Below, piece after piece: positions 1 through 5,081 of a stretch of DNA of 6,964 bases. The DNA is taken from assembly GCA_964605095.1 (NCBI GenBank), contig CAZSBS010000257.1, positions 1 through 6,964 on the forward strand, given 5' to 3'. Made by a program: the position numbers and the translations under genes. Under the pieces are notes generated by a model that saw nothing but the letters and a program-made list of their open reading frames with translations, ran no database searches and was not told where the DNA came from. This DNA is from JAUWQU01 sp964605095. Lineage in GTDB: Bacteria > Planctomycetota > Phycisphaerae > SM23-33. Each line of letters opens with the position of its first letter. The first letter of the stretch is position 1.

Positions 1-1
1 G

Positions 2-1324
2 ATCATCTTCACCGACGACCAGGGCTACCAGGACGTCGGCTGCTTCGGCTCGCCGGACATCAAGACGCCGAACCTCGACCGCATGGCGGCCGGGGGCATA
101 CGCTTTACGGACTTCTACGTCGCCCAGGCAGTGTGCGGGGCGTCGCGGGCGGCGCTGCTGACGGGCTGCTATCCCAACCGTATCGGCATGCTCGGCGCAC
201 CGGGGCCGCACTCATCGCACGGCATTTCCGACGGCGAGATGACCCTCGCCCAACTCGTCAAGCAGAAGGGCTACGCCACGGCCATGTTCGGCAAATGGCA
301 CCTGGGCGACAGCAAGCGGTTCCTTCCGACTCACCACGGTTTCGACGAGTATTTCGGCCTGCCTTACAGCAACGACATGTGGCCTCACCACCCCACGGCC
401 GGGGCGAACTACCCACCGCTGCCGCTGATCGAGGGCGACGAGGTTATCGCCACCAATCCGGACCAGATGCAGCTCACGACCTGGTACGCCCAGCGCGCGG
501 TGAAGTTCATCGAGAAGAGCAAGGACCGCCCGTTCTTCCTGTATGTCGCCCACAGCATGCCGCACGTTCCGCTGCACGTTTCGGACAAGTTCAAGGGCAA
601 GAGCGAGCGAGGGCTTTACGGCGACGTGATAATGGAGATCGACTGGTCGGTCGGCGAGATACTCGGCTCGCTGGAGCGGTGCGGGCTGACCAAAGACACG
701 CTGGTGATCTTCACGTCCGACAACGGCCCGTGGCTGAGCTACGGCGACCACGCCGGCTGCGCGCTGCCGCTTCGCGAGGGCAAGGGCACCTCGTGGGACG
801 GCGGGCTGCGCGAGCCTACGATAATGCGCTGGCCCGGGCGAATCCCGGCCGAGAACGTCTGCTCCGAGCCATGCATGACCATCGACATCCTGCCGACCGT
901 CGCGGCCCTGACCGGGGCAAAGTTGCCGGGCCACAAGATCGACGGGCTTGACATCTGGCCGGTAATGAGCGGCCAGGCCGGCGCGAAGAGCCCGCACGAG
1001 GCGTTGTTCTTTTACTGGGGCAATGCATTGGAAGGCGTGCGGAGCGGCAAGTGGAAGCTGCACTTCCCGCACGGCTACCGCACGATGGCGGGCAAGCCCG
1101 GCGGCATCGGCGGCAAACCCGCATTGTACTCGCAGGCCCGCACCGGTTTGGCATTGTACGACCTGTCGGCCGATGCGGGCGAGACGACCGACCTGGCCGA
1201 GAAGAACCCCGACGTGGTCAAGCGACTCAAAGCCCTTGCCGACGCGGCCCGCGCCGATCTCGGCGACTCAGCCACCAAACAAAAAGGCACCGGCCTGCGC
1301 GAGCCGGGGCGCTTGCCGAAGTAG
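2..1324 (+). CDS. Sulfatase, arylsulfatase A / GALNS-like, 5' truncated by window edge
   Basis: This is a type I (formylglycine-dependent) sulfatase, which hydrolyses sulfate esters, probably on sulfated glycans; the substrate cannot be read from the sequence. The frame is open from base 2, so the ATG at 83 is internal and about 440 residues are visible; the signal peptide and first strand lie off the left edge. Numbering from base 2, the calcium-binding DDQG is at residues 5-8. The formylglycine motif is CGASR at 45-49 (Cys codon 134-136), followed by AALLTG. GKWHLG is at 97-102, HSMPH at 184-188, SDNG at 239-242 and the GKG lysine at 261. These match the D/D, C/R, K/H, H, D/N and K active-site set of arylsulfatase A. 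The C-terminal DLGD...REPGR segment is typical of the family, so the 3' end looks intact. The usual Pro of CxPSR is Ala here. The gene is convergent with the toroid gene. The family call is near certain. Confidence 0.96.
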   Translation: MIFTDDQGYQDVGCFGSPDIKTPNLDRMAAGGIRFTDFYVAQAVCGASRAALLTGCYPNRIGMLGAPGPHSSHGISDGEMTLAQLVKQKGYATAMFGKWHLGDSKRFLPTHHGFDEYFGLPYSNDMWPHHPTAGANYPPLPLIEGDEVIATNPDQMQLTTWYAQRAVKFIEKSKDRPFFLYVAHSMPHVPLHVSDKFKGKSERGLYGDVIMEIDWSVGEILGSLERCGLTKDTLVIFTSDNGPWLSYGDHAGCALPLREGKGTSWDGGLREPTIMRWPGRIPAENVCSEPCMTIDILPTVAALTGAKLPGHKIDGLDIWPVMSGQAGAKSPHEALFFYWGNALEGVRSGKWKLHFPHGYRTMAGKPGGIGGKPALYSQARTGLALYDLSADAGETTDLAEKNPDVVKRLKALADAARADLGDSATKQKGTGLREPGRLPK

Positions 1325-1348
1325 CCGGTAGCCTGTAGTCGGTAGCCG
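1321..1348 (+). repeat. Four tandem 7-base GTAGYCK units overlapping the sulfatase stop
   Basis: GTAG recurs at 1321, 1328, 1335 and 1342, an exact 7-base spacing. The units are GTAGCCG, GTAGCCT, GTAGTCG and GTAGCCG. The sulfatase stop codon TAG (1322-1324) lies inside the first unit. The period and unit identity are read directly from the sequence. What the array does is unknown. A similar GTAG-rich tract follows the stop of the vWA gene near 5082. Confidence 0.85.
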
Positions 1349-1488
1349 GGGAAAACAAACAGCGGAACCTGCCTGCGGCAGGCAGGCCTGGTATCTGGAA
1401 CACGGAACCTGGGGCACCCGGCCACCGATCCCCAATACCGGATTCCGGGTTCCGCCATTTTGCTGTTCCGGGCCACCGGCTACCGGCT
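1323..1488. repeat. Nested inverted repeat filling the convergent spacer
   Basis: The 170-base spacer between the convergent sulfatase and toroid genes holds no ORF worth calling. Its ends form a perfect 11-base inverted repeat: AGCCGGTAGCC at 1323-1333 and GGCTACCGGCT at 1478-1488. Nested inside is a second 8-base pair, GCGGAACC at 1362-1369 with GGTTCCGC at 1448-1455. GGAAC units on the plus strand start at 1364, 1397 and 1404, and TTCC (GGAA on the minus strand) occurs at 1443, 1450 and 1466. Each convergent gene is thus followed, in its own direction, by GTAGCCGG and then GGAAC units, and this produces the symmetry. It could act as a bidirectional 3' structure, but no T-run marks a classical intrinsic terminator. 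Confidence 0.75.
1368..1386. repeat. Perfect 8-bp hairpin, CCTGCCTG / CAGGCAGG with CGG loop
   Basis: CCTGCCTG (1368-1375) and CAGGCAGG (1379-1386) are perfect reverse complements around a 3-base CGG loop. The hairpin interrupts the GGAAC unit series, between the units at 1364 and 1397. No T-tract follows on either strand, so it is not a convincing intrinsic terminator, although it could still slow polymerase or protect the 3' end. It may be a dispersed palindromic unit; this cannot be tested in one window. Confidence 0.75.
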
Positions 1489-1494
1489 TCCCCC

Positions 1495-2610
1495 TCACCG
1501 CTGATATATGGGCAATTGTCGATATGACACACTCATCGCCAGCACGCCCATGGCGGTGGAGTAGCAGGCGCCGGCGGAGGCTTCGGCGCTTTCTCCGGCG
1601 GGCCAGGACCCGTCCGCCTGCTGGTTCTTGAGCATAATCTCGTACATTCCGGCCGCCCATCGCTGCCAGTAGTTGCCGCCAAGCTGGAACATGCCCTGCG
1701 TGCAGTAGTAGATGCCGTAATAGAAGTTAGTCCCGCCAAAGCGCGTCGGCAGGTTGGCCAGGATCCAGTCGCCGGCCGCGATGGCCGCCTTGTCGCCGTG
1801 CCGCCCGCAAAGCTCCAGGCACAGCAGCGCCGTGCCCGTCCGCGCCAGAAGCGGCTCGACGGGTCCCGTGTAGCCGAAGCCGCCGTCGGAGCAGCGGCAG
1901 TTCATGACGAAGTTCAGCGCATCTTCTATGGCCTGGCCTGGCACGGGCGCGCCGTTGTTGCGGCAGCTTCGCAGGCCCATCAGTGCCCAGCCGGTGACGG
2001 ACATGTCGCTGTCGCCGCTGGTGTGCTGGTATCGCCAGCCGCCCTGGTGGATCGGGCTCTTGCCAAACTTATGGGCCGCGAGGGTCAGATTCAGCGCCTT
2101 TGCCAGCGCGGCGTCGATGAGCTTCTGGCGCGCCGAGTCCACCATGCCGGAGACCTCCGAGAGCATCAGTGTGCAGATAAGGTGGCTGTACATCGGCCCG
2201 TGCGACACGGTTGGCCCGACGAGCAAGCCGTTGTCCTTCTGATTGGCCAGCACGAAGTCCACGCCGCGGTTGATCGTCTCGCCGTAAGGCCCCCGGCCGG
2301 GCGTGTTGCCCTTTGCCAGAAACGCCATAACGCACAGGCTCGTCACGCCGGAGTTGCCCTGCATCGGGCACTCGAACGAGCCGTCCTTGAGTTGCTTGCC
2401 GGCCAGGTACGCCAAGGCGTGGTCTACGGACTTGTCGATCATAGCATCGTAGCGGGCAAGCTCTGGCGCGGCCTCGTCGGCTCGCGCCGGGGCCGCCGCG
2501 CCAAGCAGCAGCACGCCGGCGACGAGCAGGAGAGACAGCATCGAACCGCCCCACCCAGGGATTGCTATCCCTGGGCTTCGGAACACTTCGCATTCCTTCT
2601 CATGCATCAT
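1495..2610 (-). CDS. Exported prenyltransferase/squalene-oxidase-repeat (alpha/alpha toroid) protein
   Basis: This 371-residue protein has repeated helical-pair units of the kind that build alpha/alpha toroids (terpene cyclases, prenyltransferase beta subunits). They include KQLKDGSFE (72-80), ANQKDNGLLVG (122-132), HQGGWRY (188-194), DSDMSVTGW (200-208), SDGGFGY (241-247), YYCTQGMFQ (301-309) and NQQADGSW (329-336). The C-terminus LPIYQR resembles planctomycete members. A signal peptide is clear: the hydrophobic run LSLLLVAGVLLLGAAA (25-40) is followed by a likely cut after ARA at 44. The DXDD acid motif of squalene-hopene cyclases is absent (DSDM instead), so cyclase activity is doubtful. 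Ten cysteines lie in the mature part. The first ATG (2608-2610) overlaps the upstream stop as ATGA. GTG at 2584-2586, 7 bases after AGAAGGA (2594-2600), and ATG at 2539-2541, just before the signal peptide, are alternative starts. The biological role is unknown. Confidence 0.9.
   Translation of the reverse strand: MMHEKECEVFRSPGIAIPGWGGSMLSLLLVAGVLLLGAAAPARADEAAPELARYDAMIDKSVDHALAYLAGKQLKDGSFECPMQGNSGVTSLCVMAFLAKGNTPGRGPYGETINRGVDFVLANQKDNGLLVGPTVSHGPMYSHLICTLMLSEVSGMVDSARQKLIDAALAKALNLTLAAHKFGKSPIHQGGWRYQHTSGDSDMSVTGWALMGLRSCRNNGAPVPGQAIEDALNFVMNCRCSDGGFGYTGPVEPLLARTGTALLCLELCGRHGDKAAIAAGDWILANLPTRFGGTNFYYGIYYCTQGMFQLGGNYWQRWAAGMYEIMLKNQQADGSWPAGESAEASAGACYSTAMGVLAMSVSYRQLPIYQR
2554..2575. 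repeat. Perfect 9-bp palindrome in the toroid gene leader
   Basis: CCCAGGGAT (2554-2562) and ATCCCTGGG (2567-2575) are perfect reverse complements around TGCT. If translation starts at the ATGA overlap or at the GTG, the palindrome encodes the SPGIAIPGW stretch ahead of the signal peptide. If it starts at the ATG at 2541, the palindrome sits 12 bases upstream of the start codon, as an untranslated hairpin between two operon genes. No T-run follows. It reads like an inserted palindromic unit or a translation-control hairpin. Confidence 0.8.
2594..2600 (-). promoter_or_regulatory. Candidate ribosome binding site AGAAGGA for a GTG start at 2586
   Basis: On the minus strand AGAAGGA is followed after 7 bases by GTG (2584-2586), in frame with the toroid gene. 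This is the best Shine-Dalgarno spacing among the three possible starts. It would give a pre-protein beginning MFRSPG, with one Arg in the n-region. The ATG at 2610 has only a loose purine tract (2613-2630) ahead of it, and the ATG at 2541 would leave no positive charge before the hydrophobic core. Confidence 0.4.
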
Positions 2611-4982
2611 GGCTTCTTCCCTTCCCCTCCCCCGCCGTCGCCGTCGTCGGCTGCGCCGCGTCGGGCGAGTTCCTGGAAGTATCCGCGGATGAGCTCTCGG
2701 TACTCCCGCGGGCCGTCGGAGTGGGCAGCCTGGAGCAACTGGCCTCGCAGCTTGCCCGGCAGGCGGGCCCAGTCCGCCGGTGCGATGCCCAGTCTAGCCA
2801 GGGCGGCGGCCGAGTCGGGCGCCGTCGGCCCGGCGGCGCCGCGGACCTGGGTTGCCACGCGGGCCAGGCCGGTTGGGCCCAGGCCCATCGTCGCCTTGGC
2901 GCCGGCGGCGGGCAGGTCCTTGAGCAACTCATTGACCAGCGAGATCGAACGGTCTACCTGGAAGTCCGCCTCGTCGGCGGCCAAGCCTCGCTGATTGGGG
3001 TCGTCAACGATCTTGATCATCCCGGCCTGTTGCAGCGCCTTGGCGACATGCTCGTCTGCAATGGCGTTGATCTTGTCATTGAAGCCCTCGAAGGCCGCGG
3101 CGTCATTTGCGTCAACGGCATCGCGGAGCACAGCCTCGGCCTCGGCGAGATGGGCTCGAAGACGGTCTACCCTCGTTACGGCGGCCTCGGTGAGGTCCTT
3201 GCTCTTGGGCACGATGCGCCGCAGCGGCGCGGAGTCATCGCGGGATTTTTCCAGTTCCGCCCTCGCGGCCTGGAGGATCTCGCCCAGATGCTTCTGTGCA
3301 GCCTGGACGACCTGTTCGGCAAAGCTTGGGGCGCCGGCGTCGATGTCGATCACGCATGGCTTGCTCTCTCCGCGCCCCGGCCCACCCAGCTCGCGCGGCA
3401 GAGAGTCCGTGGCCGCGACGCGAACGGTCACCTGCCTGGCGCCCTGGAGGTCCATGGCGGCCAGGTTGAGGACGGTCATGCCTTCGACGCTCGTAGGAGG
3501 CATATCGGCCGTGGACTGGGCTGGCATATTCGTAGGCCCAGCGGCGAGCTTTATCGGCGGGCACTTGCGCCCATCCGCCTCGACCTCCAGCGCCGCCGAG
3601 GAGATGCCGAAGTCGTCGGCAACGCGATACGCCACGGGCAAGCGGTCGGTGGGTTTGAGCTTCAGCCGCGCCTCAGCCGGCCGCGGACCCCGTGGGGTAG
3701 CGGTCAGCGCTGCCGTCGGCGGCGAGTCCGGCAGAACCTCGATAGCGTGCTGGGCTGGGGGATTGGTAAAGCCGTACTCGTCGGTGAGTGTGACCGACCA
3801 TCGGTATTTGGGCCCCCTTATCAACTCGAAGGTGTACTCGCATACGCTCGCGCCGATCCGGGCGGGATGGCTCCTGCCGCCGACCACAAACTCAGCCTTC
3901 GCCGGCGGCGCCGCGGCGCGGACGGATATCGTGGCCTTGGCGCCTGCCACGGCTGCGATGTCGCCGGCGGCGTCGGTTGCGATATCGGCGGCCCGCCTGG
4001 CGTACGCGGGGTAGTCGATTCTCACGCCGATGCCCCGCACGGCCGGGGCGGGCACGACGCGAACGCTGTAGTACCGCGTCAGGGCGTCTCCTGCCGCGAG
4101 GCGGAATCGCAGGGACCCCTGAGCGGGCGGGCAGGTGACTGCGAAGCGCCGGCTACCATCGGGGCCGTCGCCCAGGTGGGCCATCGAAAGCACGTTCTCG
4201 GCTCCGCCAGCAAAGTCGCTCTTGCGGAACTGCGCCTCGGTGACGGCCTGGTCGGCAACGGTCAGTTCCACGCGGAGCCTGCCGCCGGCAAGCATGACGT
4301 AGTCGATCCCGTCGCGGTTCCAGGCCTTGAGGTCTGCGGCGTCGACACGGGTGATCTTCAGCGACGTGGCGGAGACCCGGCTGACGTTTTCCATCATCGC
4401 CCGGCGCAGCAGCATCCCCGCCTGGTTGGGCCAGAGGACCAGCAGACCAGCCAGCACGCCCAATACCGCCGCCGCGACCGCCATGTGCCCCGCCGCCCCG
4501 CGGAAGCTTATCTCCCGGCCGGGGCTTAGGGCCTCGGCGTCGTGCGCGGCCTGGCGAGCCAGAGCGGCGATAAGTTCATCCGACCCGCGAAGTGCCGGCG
4601 CGTCGGTGCTGGTCAGCAATTCGACGGCCGAACTGATGCGTTCCATGAACTGCGGGTGGCGGCCATCGACGGCCCTGGCGGCGGCGGCAAGTCCCCGCCT
4701 GCGTGCAAGGGGCCTGGCGATCAGCCACAGCCCCGCCACCAGCGTCATGGCGAGCGCGGCAGCCGACATCGACCGCCTGGCGGCGTTTGAGAATATGACA
4801 ACCCAGTAGTCGACGCCCATGATGGCAAGCAGGCATGCCGTCGCCACCGCCAGCGTCCCGGCCGCGCCGCGCAGAAGCGTTACAGCCCGGCCGCGGCGGA
4901 TCATGCCGCGCAGCTTCCGGGTGATCGCTTCGGGCACCTGGTTGTCGCGAGTTTCAGACATTGCAGTTATCAGGTCATTCAT
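2607..4982 (-). CDS. DUF4175-like membrane protein with Ig-like and helical C-terminal regions
   Basis: This 791-residue protein is of unknown function and resembles the DUF4175 family. Hydrophobic helices lie at about 38-60, 73-90 and 167-186. Between the last two is a basic/amphipathic segment with the family-like AVDGRHPQFMERISSAVEL (104-122). Residues about 205-550 look extracytoplasmic and beta-rich: IDYPAYARRA (322-331), the G-A-K-A-T-I-S-V-R strand (347-355), LTDEYGFTNPP (399-409) and YRVADDFGI (452-460) are hallmark turns of its Ig-like repeats. About 555-690 is helical and charged, possibly coiled coil. A terminal module, DWAR-LP-KLR-LLQAA followed by YRELIRGYFQELA (737-773), precedes an acidic-glycine-lysine tail. 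The start at 4982 is uncertain, because ATG at 4961 (MSETRD) is equally plausible and neither has a clear Shine-Dalgarno. The stop overlaps the toroid ATG in ATGA, which suggests translational coupling. It is likely a scaffold or partner of the upstream vWA protein. Confidence 0.88.
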   Translation of the reverse strand: MNDLITAMSETRDNQVPEAITRKLRGMIRRGRAVTLLRGAAGTLAVATACLLAIMGVDYWVVIFSNAARRSMSAAALAMTLVAGLWLIARPLARRRGLAAAARAVDGRHPQFMERISSAVELLTSTDAPALRGSDELIAALARQAAHDAEALSPGREISFRGAAGHMAVAAAVLGVLAGLLVLWPNQAGMLLRRAMMENVSRVSATSLKITRVDAADLKAWNRDGIDYVMLAGGRLRVELTVADQAVTEAQFRKSDFAGGAENVLSMAHLGDGPDGSRRFAVTCPPAQGSLRFRLAAGDALTRYYSVRVVPAPAVRGIGVRIDYPAYARRAADIATDAAGDIAAVAGAKATISVRAAAPPAKAEFVVGGRSHPARIGASVCEYTFELIRGPKYRWSVTLTDEYGFTNPPAQHAIEVLPDSPPTAALTATPRGPRPAEARLKLKPTDRLPVAYRVADDFGISSAALEVEADGRKCPPIKLAAGPTNMPAQSTADMPPTSVEGMTVLNLAAMDLQGARQVTVRVAATDSLPRELGGPGRGESKPCVIDIDAGAPSFAEQVVQAAQKHLGEILQAARAELEKSRDDSAPLRRIVPKSKDLTEAAVTRVDRLRAHLAEAEAVLRDAVDANDAAAFEGFNDKINAIADEHVAKALQQAGMIKIVDDPNQRGLAADEADFQVDRSISLVNELLKDLPAAGAKATMGLGPTGLARVATQVRGAAGPTAPDSAAALARLGIAPADWARLPGKLRGQLLQAAHSDGPREYRELIRGYFQELARRGAADDGDGGGGEGKKP

Positions 4983-5081
4983 CCCGGGTATGTGTCACTT
5001 CTGTCTTTCCGGGTTCCTTGTTCCAGGTTCCTGGTTCCGTTCATTTCCTACTTCCTATCTACTAACTACTACTACCTTCTC
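4983..5081 (-). repeat. Heptad-period repeat tract in the vWA/DUF4175 spacer
   Basis: The spacer between the vWA stop and the DUF4175 start is largely low-complexity. On the plus strand TTCC begins at 5007, 5014, 5021, 5028 and 5035, five units with exact 7-base spacing, and again at 5045 and 5052. On the coding strand these read as GGAACC-like units. Closer to the vWA stop the coding strand carries GTAG at 5085, 5075, 5072, 5069, 5062 and 5051 (5' base), the first of which contains the stop codon. The order is stop, GTAG-rich, then GGAAC-rich, as in the spacer after the sulfatase. No promoter or ribosome binding site is evident. Confidence 0.85.

Noticed and set aside
83..85. ATG at 83 as the sulfatase start
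   Set aside because: The frame is open upstream and encodes the family-specific TDDQG and the conserved TPNLDRMA segment that spans this ATG, so it is an internal methionine.
212..1072. 286-residue minus-strand ORF opposite the sulfatase
   Set aside because: The plus frame carries every sulfatase active-site motif; the antisense frame shows only shadow composition.
1368..1386. Intrinsic transcription terminator at the 8-bp hairpin
   Set aside because: No run of T follows the hairpin on either strand, so the classical signature is missing.
1321..1494. CRISPR array or integron-type attachment site
   Set aside because: Units are only 7 bases with no spacers of regular length, and no cas, integrase or recombinase gene is nearby.
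1680..1710. CTQG in the toroid protein as a complement/alpha-2-macroglobulin thioester site
   Set aside because: Thioester sites read GCGEQ. Here the context is YYCTQGMFQ, which matches the usual YYxTQ.MF helix of this toroid family with Cys at a variable position.
1798..2994. 398-residue plus-strand ORF across the toroid/DUF4175 junction
   Set aside because: Its composition is that of a shadow frame (rich in Arg/Ala/His). It spans two well-supported minus-strand genes and no family features are seen.
2562..4529. 655-residue plus-strand ORF opposite the DUF4175-like gene
   Set aside because: It is an antisense open frame of the kind common in GC-rich genes. It has no recognisable domain and begins inside the 2554-2575 palindrome, while the minus-strand frame shows clear membrane helices and DUF4175 motifs.
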